Source of the DNA: Enoplosus armatus
Lineage: Eukaryota > Chordata > Actinopteri > Centrarchiformes > Enoplosidae
Direction of reading: 5' to 3'
Assembly: GCF_043641665.1 (NCBI RefSeq)
Contig: NC_092188.1
Coordinates: forward strand, 16,017,704-16,081,703
DNA length: 64,000 nucleotides
This document shows positions 50,166-63,360 of this stretch, one piece after another; within the stretch, counting starts at the first letter, position 1, and the number at the start of each line of letters is the position of its first letter. The position numbers and the translations under genes are program-made. The notes under the pieces are model-generated. The model saw nothing but the letters and a program-made list of their open reading frames with translations. It did not search any database and was not told where the DNA came from.

Positions 50166-51179
50166 ATTGAATTCTGAACTGTATGTGTATATTCCTATAT
50201 TTGTGTGTATGAGCTCATACATTATGAGGTTAACATCTGACAGCAGACTGAGCATGCCTATCTTCATAATACAGTACATCAACATCACGGTTGCATTTAA
50301 ATTAGATACTTAGTACATGTGAACATGCTTTCTCCTCAAGTACGATTCCCTGAGGAATTTAGAAACCTACTGTGTACTGAGACTGCTGTGCTGACCACCA
50401 TCTCACGAATATTACTGAACACCTTTTTGTACTCACTGGTTTGTGTGTTTTTTGAGTGATTCATGAAGGTTTAGATTGTTCAAGGAGTTTAATTATGCTA
50501 CAGCAAATGTCATAGAATTGAAGAAAAGCCAAAAAGAGAATACCTCTGAATATGTTGCATATTACAAACCACTTCTGAAACCCTTGAAAGACACTTTCAA
50601 GGCTCCTAAAACAGATCAAGTTTCATAACAAGTCGCCACGGCACACAAAAGTCAAAAGAAAATCAGTTTCTTAAATGTATCCTGCAGCAAAATCCACTTC
50701 TTCTGTGTATATCTGAATGTATGAATATATTAGCTGTATATTTTGTACTTTTTTGTGAATATACAGAGCATACAGGGGGTGTTTCATTCTCAAAAGATAG
50801 ATTTTGTGTGAAGTACCACTTAAAAGACACTATATTGTCTCACCAGTTCTTAGTTTGAGATCCTCAGGGACAAAGCCCCTGTCCATTCCAAAGTTATGGC
50901 TAAAGATGGAACGTGGCCGCAGTAAGAGCCCCAGACCCTCTCCTAAAAGACAATATTAGTAATCATAAGTCATAAAAAAGTTAATGCACTTTTTCTTTCA
51001 AATTTCTATATTCATTTGGAGTGATATTTTTTTTGTATTTGGGAAATTGCATTCTGCTTTTTTCATGCTGTAAAGCACATTATTGTTAACAGCTATGTTG
51101 AAATATAAATTACCTAGTAAATGGATAATAAAATTGCACTGTTAAAATGATTACACTGCTCTGATATGCCACATTTATT

Positions 51180-51680
51180 ACTGCTGCATATGTTTTTAAT
51201 CCCCAGCAGAGTAAAATGTCAACGCACTGATAACCTTGCCTATTTCACTATATTTTGTGGATGAAATGTGTCAAAAATAATCTTGTCCTATTATATGGTA
51301 TCTGATAGCCCACGCACATAAATATTTTTAACATGTCAAGCAAGTTTCTCATAAATCGTTCATGCAGCTCAACTTCCAGCCATGTTCCTGTAGGTCTTAT
51401 TCCTTTTCCATAGATTGTGTAGATGTGCAAATAAATCCCCTTGCATTACAAACCCAGATAGCCGTGAGATATGATTTAATGATAATAAATCTAATGTCAA
51501 GCATGCTTCCTCCCAGATCAACCACGGTTCTGCCTGTCCTTGCCCATGTCCATACACCGTGGAAATGTTGAGGCAAATCAGCTTGTATTAAGCCCACATA
51601 GCCGTTAGATAGAAATAAATGAAGTCTGATAATGTCCCTCATTTTATGTTAAATTCCCTGGGGTGTCTGGCCTTTCAGCT
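51180..51680. promoter_or_regulatory. Candidate conserved noncoding region with internal duplication
   Basis: Complex sequence with two similar segments: about 51433-51490 and 51575-51632, sharing AAATC--CTTG-ATTA and ATAGCCGT-AGATA, 140 bases apart. ATGTCAAGCA also occurs near 51332 and 51494. Several overlapping open frames on both strands have no protein-like composition. Texture fits an enhancer with repeated binding modules. Confidence 0.35.
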
Positions 51681-51718
51681 TACAGTTTATGTAAAGATAT
51701 TATGTGTTTACTAACACA

Positions 51719-51720
<2 letters not shown>

Positions 51721-51759
<39 letters not shown>
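51721..51759. repeat. (TG)n microsatellite
   Basis: Pure TG run of 39 bases, followed by GA-rich sequence to about 51820. Confidence 0.95.
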
Positions 51760-51761
<2 letters not shown>

Positions 51762-52401
51762 AAGGGAGAGAGAGACAAAAAGAAAGGGAGAGAGAGCGCA
51801 CAGATGTAGGGGGAAGGGAGAAATTGGTGTCTTTATAACCATTATTGTTAATACACATCTTACTATAGGTATGAAAAGGTCATTAATAAAGACTGAGTCA
51901 GGGTGGGGGGTGGTGGGTTAGTGAGGCTTTATTGCTCCACAGCTCCAGGCTACCAACCAAATGAAACAATGTTTTTTTAATGAACTAATTGTTTTTTTTG
52001 TACCAAGCTTGTTTCTTAATCTCCCGTGGCTAGCTCTGAATCACAAATGTGGAAAATGGCTAGCTAAAACACAAACAAAAATGGGCTGTCAATAAGAAAT
52101 TTTTTTTTCTTCCTTTGTTTTCCTAATTGTCTTTCTTTCTCTGTCTTCCTTTCTGTCACTTTGCCTCTATATATTACACAGTGTCGTAGATGTTTTCTTG
52201 TGTGTTCATTTACATGTAGATAATTGTACTCATTGGGTGTGTGTGTATGTTGAAGAGACAGAAGTGTGTGTGTGTGTGTGATGATTAATGTGAAAAATCC
52301 TATAGCCAGATGGTGCTGAACAAGGCCCATCCATCAGCAATGAAAAGACCAGTGGGCAGAAAGATGGCGGAGCACTTTGTCTAGGGCCGATGCCCAGCAC
52401 C

Positions 52402-52403
<2 letters not shown>

Positions 52404-52454
<51 letters not shown>
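52404..52454. repeat. (AC)n microsatellite
   Basis: Pure AC run of 51 bases. Confidence 0.97.
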
Positions 52455-52457
<3 letters not shown>

Positions 52458-55371
52458 TCTCTAAGGCCTCGACTGTGTAACCCACTGAGCCATGTTAGAG
52501 CCTTGTGTTTTGTTTTGGAATACAGATTCTTGCTTGTTTTTTTTTTGTTTTTTTTCGCTGCCCGGGTCCCACATGAGTGGTGGTGCCTCACCTTTAAAAC
52601 GAGTCTGGTGTAGTTTTGACGTGTAGGGCAGGTCTGCAGCCTATTTTGGTCCCAAGACAGAGTTTAAGGGTCAAATAGTTGCATGACTTGTGCTCTTGAA
52701 TTGAACACAAGTAACATGGAACTTGAGTTTCTGAGTAAAAATGCATCAACATGAACTGTATTGGTAACCAGTATCAACCAGTAACCAGATGTCTGAAAAT
52801 TGTACTTTGAATCACAGTTAAAGACTAACCAAGATGATGCCAACTTTATGAAAATACATTCAGAATACCACAGCCTTTGTCTGCCTTTGTTCACATGCAC
52901 CCAGACACATTTATATATGGGATCAATACCAATATTTTCAACCTTTGATTGCAGCTGCGTTTTAAGTTGTTACTGGAGGGCTGTTCCCTGTTAAATTGGG
53001 AGATTTTAAGCTGCCAACTTTACAATCTAAAGCCTTTATTCTCTCACCTTATAGGCTTCTGCTGTACCTGTTATCTGTGCTTACATTACAAGTAATTATT
53101 ACTGTCTTTATTCATCAGTGAGAGTCAAGGGTGATACACAGCACTGTCATGCTTTTCTTGCTATTGTTTGTCTATGGTGACCACAGTTTATTCCACTGTG
53201 CAAATGTGTGTAGTTAGAAAAATTGTATGAACACACTACACACAAACAGATCTCTCTCCCTTTGCTGCATCACCGTGTCATCTGGTGTAAAGTTTTGCTC
53301 CCTGAGGGCTTAGCCCCTCCAGGTTGAGGTTGTGAAACTCCCATCATGCTTAAGTCATTCTCAGCAAACTTAACGTGTGTGTGTGAGTGTCCATGCATTC
53401 AGCTGTTTCTGGCAGAGCTAATAAAGCCCCTCTCACCCCACACTGTCATAGTCTCCTGAGAACACACACACAGACACATACATACATTCTTCATGCTGTG
53501 TTCATAGGCCTGAATGACAGGGGTGACAGTTTTCCCTGCGGCAAGAGAGAAGGGACAAGCTGTCAACATGGCCCGTTGCACCTGCCCGGCCACACAAGAC
53601 ACACACACGTAGAGAGCAAGATAGAGAACTGGAAGTTGGACACAGAGAGGGATGTAGAGGTGGCTAAATGAAAGGCTGATAATGAAAGACTAGCAAGAGA
53701 AAGACAGCATTTGCAGAAAATAAAACACTTAATTACACTCAATAAACTTTCCCCCTTCAGTTATTCTGAGGTCCCAGTTTGCCTCATAGAGGTTGACATC
53801 ATTTGAAGAAAACAAAAAAAAAAGTTAATTAGTCTAACAGTTCTCTCTCTCCCCAACAGATCACTTGTTTCATATTTTCAGCACGTTGCTAAACTGCACA
53901 AGTAGTGGTCTGCTCTTTTCTCTTTTGGAGATTTTAATTACTTTTATATCGTAGAATGAGTTTTTTTAAGCTGCTGTTGTTTTGCATTGTTGCGAGAAGG
54001 TAACCTCCATCTTTGTCGAACTTGACATTTGCTGGCCGCACTTTTTCTCCTTTCCTGTTAATTAACTGACTATTAAGGGAAAGAGAGGGTGGGAGTGGGG
54101 GGAGACATAGATATTGGTTATTTTTCTTTACTTGTCTCTACACCCGTCTGCCTGTTTCTGTCTCTTCTGCTCTGTTTGTCTCCAGGTTCAGAATAGCTCT
54201 TATAAAGTCTGGAAATGTCTTAAATGATGTAAATGTAAGGCTTTAAAGGTACTTACAGACTTCAGTCCTGTTAGTTGAGCTCTTTTGTTGCTACCATACA
54301 AAGACAGTTGATTATGTTGCCATTATTTTTTCTGCTGATAACTGCAACTACTGTGCCATCTCTAATTTGGTAATTATGATGGACTCAACAATACATGAAA
54401 ATGTTATCATTGGGGTGGATTTGGGTGTTCATTGAGTTTGCGTTCTAGAAATTCTATATGAGATGTGTTCTCGAAAGCATTTCTCTGCCTGGCACCACAT
54501 GGCTTTATCTCTCTCAGTGCCTTCAGACACTAAGAGTCTAATATATGATGTGGTCTATGTATGCGTGTGTCACATACTCCCTGAAAGGAAATCTAAACAC
54601 ACATAGTTGTTGTGAGATGCAATATCTCCCAGCTGGAGTCTACATTGTAACTTTCAGTAGTTGCTGAGTAGCTGCTGATGCACTTTCTTACTTTGTAAGC
54701 AGCATACTGAGAGAATGAACATACATAAACACCCTCACTCACCCAAACACGTTTGTACTTCATCCAGCCAACACATATCTGCTTCTGTCAGTCATTTCTC
54801 ATGCCACACTGCAGGCATACTGCATGTTGTTTTTGAACACAGCCAGAGCTGTGTGTTGGCCTTTTCAAAGTGGATGCAGAACGGCAGGACAGGGGTGCAT
54901 TTGCAGGACTGAACATGTGGGGTGCGAGTAGCTCCAGGAAAGCTCCCGTGCGTAAACAGCGTTATAGTAAAGATCCGAGAGGCTAATTTGTATGGAAGTG
55001 AGAAAATAAACTTGAAGCAAGTCCAAGCTTTCACATTTATATATCAGTCTTAAGAATTCATTGATACACACTTTTGGGGATTGTTGCAAAATTCTGAAGA
55101 TTTGGTTTGATATACAACATTGGAGGTAAAATTTAATTTTAATCCATCACTTTTTATATTTCAAGATATATTACAGGATACAGAAAGGTATCCATGGAAT
55201 TGAATTATTCTTTTTTATCTGTTGTATTTAAGAAACATATACTCAAACACTGGAAATCCACGCACCCTCCTACACTGAAAAAGACATGTATTATTATTTG
55301 AAAATGGAAAAGACAAAAGCTGTTGGAAAGAACAAATTTACTCCATTTGAAATCATATGAGGAGAGGTACT

Positions 55372-55412
55372 ACAACCTTTATTCATCCCCAGAGGGGAAA
55401 TTCGGTAGAAAA
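55372..55412 (-). mobile_element. 3'-end remnant of a fish LINE/SINE-type retroelement (minus strand)
   Basis: On the minus strand this reads CGAATTTCCCCTCTGGGG then ATGAATAAAGG, matching the common fish retroelement ending of the form 'cgaatttcccc(t)..gggga..aataaag'. Only the last few dozen bases are recognisable. Family not assigned. Confidence 0.4.
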
Positions 55413-55469
55413 AAACAAAAATGTGGACTTTTCATTTTAATTAGTCCACTAGTTTGATGTTTTTATTAT

Positions 55470-55790
55470 TATTTTTTGTTGTTTATTTGTGTTTTTTAGA
55501 ATGTAGGATAGGTGGACCATAATGACACCTGGGACGTGATAGTAAAGTGGGCAGAATCTAAAGGCCCTGTTGAAGTTTCAATTGGTGAAGGATAAAATAC
55601 AGGTGTATAAGTTCTTTTATATGTGGGAAAGTGCGTGTTGTCATTGTATGTTTTGTTTTCCTGTCTTGTTTTGCTTTGTCAGGATTGTGGGTCTTTGTTT
55701 TGTCGATGCAGGTGTATATGATGTACATTGTGTATATTTGGAAATCTAAATAAAATCTTTAAAAGAAAACTTGTTTTTAAAAAAGTGGAT
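55470..55790 (+). mobile_element. 5'-truncated LINE-like 3' end with T-rich UTR and AATAAA tail
   Basis: The plus strand shows a T/G-rich run (TATGTTTTGTTTTCCTGTC, then TTTTGCTTTGTC, then TCTTTGTTTTGTCGATG) followed by TGGAAATCTAAATAAAATC and an A-rich tail ending near 55770-55790. This T/G-rich 3' UTR followed by 'aataaaatct...aaa' is typical of 5'-truncated fish L1-type insertions. No reverse transcriptase coding remains. It sits just beside the minus-strand remnant at 55372-55412. Confidence 0.4.
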
Positions 55791-58700
55791 GCAGAAAAGA
55801 ACAGCCGCTTGCTCAAGTCCAAAACACACCAACATTCTGGTGCCACATTTTTTGCCAGTACATGGGAAATAACGGCAATCTCTTTTGACCCTTAAGCCCT
55901 AAACGTGTAGTGTGTAATAATATATGTGTTGTTACTAGTTTTATACTTTTCTTCTGGTAGTTAGAGAATTAGACTAACTGTACACTTTTCTGGAGTTTCT
56001 TGGCATTTTTTTCTCCAGTATTTTAATTAAAAGCACGTCTGCAACCTGATGAGAAGGTTATCTGGTGAATATTAAGAGGCCCTCTCTGTGACAAAATTAA
56101 TAGACAAAAGAAATAGATTCCTCCGTAGCTTTATGCAGGCTAAGATATACATAATATCTTACCGTGCTGGATAATATTGCACCTCCTATTTGATCAAAGG
56201 CAACAGAAATGGAACAAATGAAATGAGACCTGTGTGTGTCTACATGTATATGTATACACTGATATTCCACCCACATTGCAATGCTGCTTGCCAAAGACAT
56301 GATTTTCCTCCGCTACTGTACAGTAGAACTCTATAGCCATGTATACATGCTCTCAATCTGTCAAGGTTACACAACGGGGACATGCACAACACACACACAT
56401 GAATGGTCCCACAAAAGTACAAACACACATGTGAGCCTCCATAATTACTTAGTCCATTTGGTGCCAAACAAACATTTGCCTTTGAAATATTCCCAGGTTG
56501 TTTATTTTTCTAATTTATGCGACACCACATTATAGTTACATTGTATTTGTTCTAGAGACATACAGTACACACGAACGGTATATGACTGTGCCAAGCATGG
56601 CATCCTTGGCTGGTATGTTGTTTAAGTTTTTGTGTTTTTAATTCAGACAAGTTAAAGGCTGTTACAGTATGGATTTATCTGCTTTACTTTTTACAGATTT
56701 TGTCTGCATAGAGTCGGCACGGTTACACATATCAGCTATATATGTCAGGGGCTTGTACAATTCACAGCCACTAACATGTAACCATTAGGGCTACCCAGAT
56801 AATCAGACTGCTACTGCAGTGCGCTACTGTAGTGGATGTGGATGCTGGTGTACAACCCAGCACACATTTTCTGCAACATTTAAAAAAAGGTAGCATTGGG
56901 AATTAACATGCCTCCCTATACCCATACAAGGGAAAGTGTGGAGCCAACAGTTTCTGAGGAGTTGGCAAGTTTTCTAAATTAATGAGTTACTATTTGTGAT
57001 ACAATTATGATGCCAAATGGTGAACCTTAAGAAAACAAAACCACAAGAGCAGAATTGCTTTGCTGGTCAGAGGCATACACTCCCATCCAAACCCAAGGAA
57101 CTGCTAACTTCAATATATATTATGTTGCATGATGGTTCATTCTTTAATCTCTAAATGGTGTGTTTTGTGGTGTTTTCGAAATAGTGGAAACTAGAGCGTC
57201 AATTTACAGTAACATGAAAACAGCCATTTAACCTAGTCACAGTAATGGCAGTTACTCCTGAAAACATTAGGAAGCACTCAACTGAATCTTTCTGTCTGCC
57301 TTTCATAGTCCCAAGGTTGTCTAGCCAAAAAGGAAAAGGGAGATTGTTGTTGTGTATCTACTTTGGCAGCTTAAGAAAAGTTTTCTTAGTAAAACTGAGC
57401 TGAATTGGGAAATGGAGATGGGCTGGAGAAAAAAAAGAGATTTTTTAGAAATCGTAATGGCTCAGTTGGCTTGCTTTGTTGAAATAATTTTTCTCCTTTC
57501 ATAATACAATCTCAAAAAAATATCTGCTCTTTCACTCCCTCTCTCTCGCACTCACACTCTGTCTTTCTCAAAGTGACATTGTGTGTGCTGTAATGGCTTG
57601 TTGATTGCTCCCATTTGTTGGGCCAAAGGCGTCAGCCTGTGTATTATTCACACACATCAACACAGACAGGTTCACACACTCACACAGCAGTGGGCCAGAG
57701 GAAACCATGGGTTTGCAGCTACCTCTTTTAAACAGCATGCTTTGTGACTGACATCTGAATGGAGGTCGGAGGGAGAGAGAAAGGGACAGAGAAACGAATG
57801 AGGAAGGGGTATTAGGGCTTGTGTTGCTAAATGGTTTCCTAGACAGGAGTGTGAATGCTTCCTGATTCAGTCAGTAGCCCTCCCATTCAGCTTCATTTGG
57901 AAAGGTATGTGTGTTTTTTACATTCTATATTCTGCAGCTGGCAGGCTAAGTGGATTCTATTTAGAATAAATCAACCATATATTGGGTACAATAAGGTTTA
58001 TCATCTTATGCTTTCCTCCGAACAGATGTAGGAACAACTGGTAATGACTGAGGTGTGAAAATGGCTGCAATTACTTCTCTTTTAATAACCACAAGGCTCT
58101 TTTGATATATCCAACATCAGGCAGTGTTCAACAATATATGGTACCAGACGAGATTTAGCTCTTTTCCTACTGTATGGTTTTATCAACCAAGCATTTATCA
58201 AATTAAGACTTAGAACTTGCTTCTTTGTTTGGGCTTTTCTCACTTCACTATTTGTTACATTTACAGAAAGCTGGTGAGTTATTAGAGCCTTCTTTGCTCT
58301 TTGCTAATGTATGTAATGTGTGTTTTATGGTAATACATTTCTTGAATTGATGAAAAAAGGCTCAGGCTTATTTTTTCTGTCGGGCCTGTGAATTCATACC
58401 TGGGCCAAGTGGAACTTAGACCTACTTGCACAACCTTATCAACACTGATTATTGCTTTAGAGTACAATTCCTGCTAGTCCCCGATTGGCTGGGCCGTTAA
58501 CAAGGGGTCATCCTTAATGAGGGCCATTCTGTAGCAGATGGAGTCTCACTTCACCACCCCAGCTCAGCATCATCACAGCTGATTACACAGTTTGTGTGTA
58601 CTGTGTGTCTCTGTACATTTGCTTTTTGTATGTGCATGCACAGTATGTATGTATGTGTGTTTTTATGTATGCATGTATGCAGGCTTATCAGCCCTAGTAA

Positions 58701-59743
58701 TTGTTTGACTGTGCCTGATTGCTTAGGATAGCCTGTCATTAGAAATATTAGAAGTCTGATTCAACGAAACTCGCTACAATCTATATGGAAATTTAGATGC
58801 ATGGTTTCAGGCTACAATGTAAAACCATGGTTGGACTTTTCTTTCTCCTGCCTTTCTGCTTTCCTTCCTCACTCCCATGCTGTTTAGGGATCTCAACTTC
58901 ATCTCATCTTCATTCCATGTTCAGTCCAGACAGCTCTTAACTAAAGCGGGGATGGCCTTTATTTAGTACACAGACAAACGCACAGGGGAAAGAGGGAGAT
59001 ATCTAGGTACAGAAAAGAGTTATTGAGTGTGTGAATGTTATTTGTGTTTTACGATTGGCCATTGCAGTCACCCCTCCCATTTAAATCTCAGCTTATCACA
59101 GTATCGCACATTCACAGTCGCACACACTTTGTCAAGACGGAGGTCTAACGCAGCCAATCTCTGTAGGATTAATTCACTTTGCCATGATAGATGTAAACTA
59201 CACCACTCCCTTTGTTAGCTACTTTAACTTCTCATTTAACAATCTGTGGAGAGCTTATCGTCTGTTGTAAATTACATGTTAACACCGTTTGGAATCTTGC
59301 ATTTACTTATTGATTTTACTTGGTAGTTGCAAAGCTTTTATCTTGAGCAATGCATGTTTACAGGTTATCCACTTGTCCGAAGGAACTTTCTTCTATTTGT
59401 GAATTATTTTACATCAACCGAAGACCTTAGAGGTCTTAAAATGTTAAAGGCACCATAGTACAATATGAGTGTGTCTATAAGTGTGTCTTTTTTTCATATT
59501 ACTTTACTTACTATTTATTACTTATATTAAAGAGACAAGCTTTCTTCAGTGCAGAGTCGTTAAACCCCGCACCGCCGTTCTTCCCAAGATAGAGAGGTTT
59601 AGTGCCACAGTTTGGTGGACCCATCTATCTCTTCATCTGTGTGAGAAACCACCAGAGGCTAATAACATCTGTCTGACTTTTCACTCCACATCTGCCTTCT
59701 ATCTGTTAAGTCAGCAATCACTAACCACACCCGCTCTCGCACG

Positions 59744-59761
59744 CACACACACACACACACA
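59744..59761. repeat. (CA)n microsatellite
   Basis: Pure CA run of 18 bases about 90 bases before the retroelement remnant. Confidence 0.85.
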
Positions 59762-59849
59762 GTGTGTTTACATTAGGATTGGGTTTTCAAGACCCGGTTC
59801 AAAAATTGGAACCAGTTACAAATGTATCAGAGCCTGAGATCTATTCAGA

Positions 59850-59948
59850 AATGTACTTTTTACTTTAAATTGAAGGAACTCCAAGATTACATTTCACTGT
59901 GATTGTACCTTATATGACATGTGACAAATAAACTTGATTGGTTGATTT
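59850..59948 (+). mobile_element. 3'-end remnant of a retroelement ending in TGACAAATAAACTTGATT
   Basis: The block TTTCACTGTGATTGTACC, then TGACATGTGACAAATAAACT, then TGATTGGTTGATT resembles a very common fish retroelement ending ('atttcactg..attgta..tgtgacaataaa..ttgatt'), with a short ATTGGTTGATT repeat as the tail. Truncated at its 5' side; family not assigned. Confidence 0.45.
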
Positions 59949-60439
59949 ACTCTTTCACTTTTTTTAACAACTTAAGCCTAGTGTAACATTTTATGTAAAC
60001 ACCTTGTTTATTGTCCTGCCTTTAGGTGCCTACTTCTGGTTTCTTATGTGCAGGAATGGAGAATAGTGTCTTTACACTTTACACATGTTTTAAGATGCAT
60101 ATTTGATTCATGCAGGCATTGTGTATGTGTGTGTAAGGGAGAAGGAATTTATAGTTTGCAGGCAGTAAAAAAAATGGTGTATTGAGCTTTTTAGCTTTGT
60201 TATGTTTTTTGTATGACACAGATTATTTCCAAGTTGTCTTATCGTGACATGTTTGAGAAACTTAAAAAGTTTGTGTTTTTATCCATAAATACTTACAGAT
60301 TTCTGAGCTTGAGCCTTTCAACCCTTTGCTACATGTTTGATGGGATAGAATTGATTCGTACACTAAAGGCTAATTTGTGGTTCAACATAATGTCATGGTA
60401 CTGCAGGTATATGTAGGGCAGAGGCTGTGGCTTTCTTAA

Positions 60440-60615
60440 GGTGGAAAGAACTGTAATTGTTCAGTTTTAATTTCTCCCCTCGGCTGCCTTAACCTCTTCA
60501 GTGGTCTCAGACCGTTTTATGATGTCAAATGTTCTGTAATTATTGACAAAATTGTTTGCGCCATTAAATCAGTTTCAAGTTCCAAAGGATTTGCCATAAG
60601 GATGTTGTCATTCCG
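60440..60615. promoter_or_regulatory. Candidate conserved noncoding block
   Basis: Unique-looking sequence with CTGTAATTGTTCAG, GTTTTATGATG, GTAATTATTGACAAAATTG and GCGCCATTAAATC. Homeobox-type cores are dense and no repeat is seen. Function inferred from texture only. Confidence 0.25.
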
Positions 60616-61058
60616 AAACAGAGAAAGTAAGCTACTTTTCTGTCAGTTACAATGTAAAACAAAAAAGCACGTTGCAAGAAATGTTGGTCAATGTTCTAGT
60701 AGACACCACTGCAGAACTATAAATCTGCTGCTGACATCTAATCAATAATCCAGCTTTATGTGCACACAACAACATTTAGGTGCAAACATAAAACTGCAGT
60801 CAACCATGCTAGAGCTTAAAATGATAAAACAACATGTCTGTTGGAAATCAATCAGATATTTATTGTTTAGTGAGAGAAAAGCCAAGTAAGTCATGAGTTT
60901 AAGGGAGTGATTATGATTGTTATAACAGTATTAACTACATATTATTAATAACTTTTAGCAATGACTATTATTTCCTTTTGTGATTTTTTTCATTTTATTT
61001 TCAAACACAAGACATTTTCCATTATTAAAATTCTAAGCAGTGGTTGTTTGATGGTTTT

Positions 61059-61086
61059 CTAGACTGATATTACAATATCAGTCTAG
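61059..61086. repeat. Perfect 13-bp-arm palindrome
   Basis: CTAGACTGATATT at 61059-61071, a 2-base spacer, and AATATCAGTCTAG at 61074-61086. The arms are exact. Pairing stops immediately outside. Confidence 0.7.
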
Positions 61087-61489
61087 TCAGTAAGACTTGT
61101 AATTTATCAGAATTTAAGAGAGAAATGTACTGGAACTGTGTACCGTAGCACTGTTGTGAAGAATGATATGAACAGACCAACATCATTACTCTCTCAAAAA
61201 CACCCTGGAATGATTTAGAGAATAAAGAAGAGAATCAGGGAAAGATAAAGTGGAAAAAACAGCTAGAGCTTTCACATATTGAATAGGAGAAAGTGAGACA
61301 AAAGAACAAAAACAAACACCTCAGGAAAAAAAAGAATGAACTGAATATTTATGGAACCGAACAGGAGAAAAGAAAACAAAGACCCTTTTCAAATTTGACA
61401 CCTATTCACATCTGTGGCCCTCTCTTCTTTCTTCATAATCTTTGGTGGAGTCATCTCTCAATGTGTTGCGTATAGATTAGTGTGTTTGC

Positions 61490-61760
61490 TTGTTGTGCTG
61501 AAGGCCTGTTAATTGGCTGTTTGGGGCTAATAAATAGCTGTAATTAACAGGCATCGTTAGGTGAGGCAGCGATGGAAAAAGCTGTGGCAAACTACAATGT
61601 GGGGACATTCACCTGGAACTTTTGTTCATCGCGACATTTAGATTAAATGGGTTTCAAGGTGAGTCTTATTGGGACCAATGAGACTTTCCTTGAAATTGAA
61701 TTCCCTGCCTGCTCAAAAACCACGTTCACGTATGACAAAAGGAAGTGTAAAACGGAACCC
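61490..61760. promoter_or_regulatory. Strong-looking candidate conserved noncoding block
   Basis: CCTGTTAATT at 61505-61514 is exactly inverted as AATTAACAGG at 61542-61551. Downstream come GGCATCGTTAGGTGAGGCAG, TTCATCGCGACATTTAGA, GGGACCAATGAGAC and CCACGTTCACGTATGAC. Complex sequence with retained CpGs, no coding frame and no known repeat. Together these suggest constraint, which one genome cannot prove. Confidence 0.35.
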
Positions 61761-62585
61761 ACCTAAAATTGTTTCACTCACCCTTTATAGGCTGACACAA
61801 ATTTAATGTTTGGATTAAACACAAAATATTAGGTCAAACTGAATTTCATTCCATGCGTTTTTGCAAGAACAATGGTTGGGTTTATGTAAATGGTTGTTTA
61901 TATGGCTTTATATGTATATTTACATCGCAGTTATAGTTTAGAATTGCATCACTGGATAGTGGTTAAAAGGATATATGTTGTGTAAAGCAGATGGGTAACT
62001 TAAAGAGCATTCAAATGTGTTTGGAGTTTTCTTGGATGTTGAACTTTGCTGTAACTCAGTGAGTGCAGCTGATGGTCCCTGTGCTTTTTTAATTCTTCAG
62101 CAGTGTCTTCTCTTCTCCCTCAGAAGTCTGAACATTTTTGGTGATTGGAAGACTGTCTGCCCTCTCGACTGATTGAAAACCTAGACTTGCGCTCTCTACT
62201 TCTTTCTCCCGTCTTTACCAGTCTACCATTTCTTGCTGTCTCATCTTGTCCTCACTTTGCTCATCTCTTTCTTCTTCCTTCCTTTCTTTCTTTGCCCTTC
62301 ACTACTGCTCATCTCTCTGTGAGTGTTGAAGTATTAAAAAGCTCAGACTTGTTGAAGCGAGTTGTAGTTGTTTGAAGTCCTGCCAGTGAAAAGGTGGACT
62401 AAAGGCCCTTTAAACAGCAAAAAAAGAATCAGGGATTTTCTCTTTCTTTTGACTACAGCAGCTTGTTTTTTCATCCATGGTTATATTTCATGCTTCAAAA
62501 AGGTGAATGGACACAGGTGAGGCTCGAACGTTTGCTTCATTTGTTTCTTTGTCACAGCCACTCATTTGGTGGGTTCTCATGCACA

Positions 62586-62612
62586 CTAATACTGCTATTA
62601 TAGCAGTATTAG
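62586..62612. repeat. Perfect 13-bp-arm palindrome
   Basis: CTAATACTGCTAT at 62586-62598, one base, and ATAGCAGTATTAG at 62600-62612. The arms are exact. Followed by the related TTAGTTATAGTATTG. Confidence 0.7.
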
Positions 62613-63189
62613 TTATAGTATTGTTGTATCGGAGTAAGGCAATTATCTGATTATTGCATATGACTGCTGTAATCTAACTTACTTTAATTAAGTTATTTAC
62701 TGCAATCTGGTTACAGTGTACACCTAAAGGTTTTAACTCTGCTTGATCTCTTTGCTCTCTGATCTCATGATTTAACTTTAACTGTCCATCTGTGTGTATC
62801 CATGCAGCATGGGCGTGTTTGACTGTGCCTGTGTTCTTTATCAGCAAAATAATTTTACCCTTCAAATTAATTTTCTTTTTTCAGTGCTAAATAAATACTG
62901 TAGTCCACACTGTAATCTGCAGCGCAAACAGAGCATCAGCTCAGGTGCTGGAAATAACTGCCGTCAGTGAAGCCACACTTTGAATCTCTGTGGCGTGACC
63001 ACTGGGAATAATTGTAGTGAGCATTGTTGCTCACTAGATAATTGTAAAAAGTATAGAATCAGCATTTTAATTATTAACTAAACTTCCCACAACTTCCCTG
63101 GTCACTTCATGGGGAAGAAGCAGTGGCCTGCCCCTCTCTGTTGGTGAATGAATTTCCTGGTCATTCAGACTGTAGTTTCTTCACTCAAC

Positions 63190-63330
63190 ATTTTCCTCCC
63201 TCAGGTTATTCTCTATGTACCTAATTAGCATAGCCATTTAACATACATTTACATAATTTGCATAAATCAACTATCGGAAGCGTAGCAGACCCACGCTCCC
63301 ATTTAAAATTAAAATGACCTGGACATATTT
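63190..63330. promoter_or_regulatory. Candidate regulatory block with octamer motif
   Basis: ATTTGCAT at 63256-63263 is a perfect POU octamer. CCTAATTAGCATAGCC lies just before it and TCGGAAGCGTAGCAGACC just after. Flanked by CT and GT microsatellites on the right. Confidence 0.3.
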
Positions 63331-63338
63331 ATCCCTGT

Positions 63339-63360
63339 GTCTCTCTCTCTCTCTCTCTCT
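63339..63360. repeat. (TC)n microsatellite
   Basis: Pure TC run of 22 bases. Confidence 0.93.
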
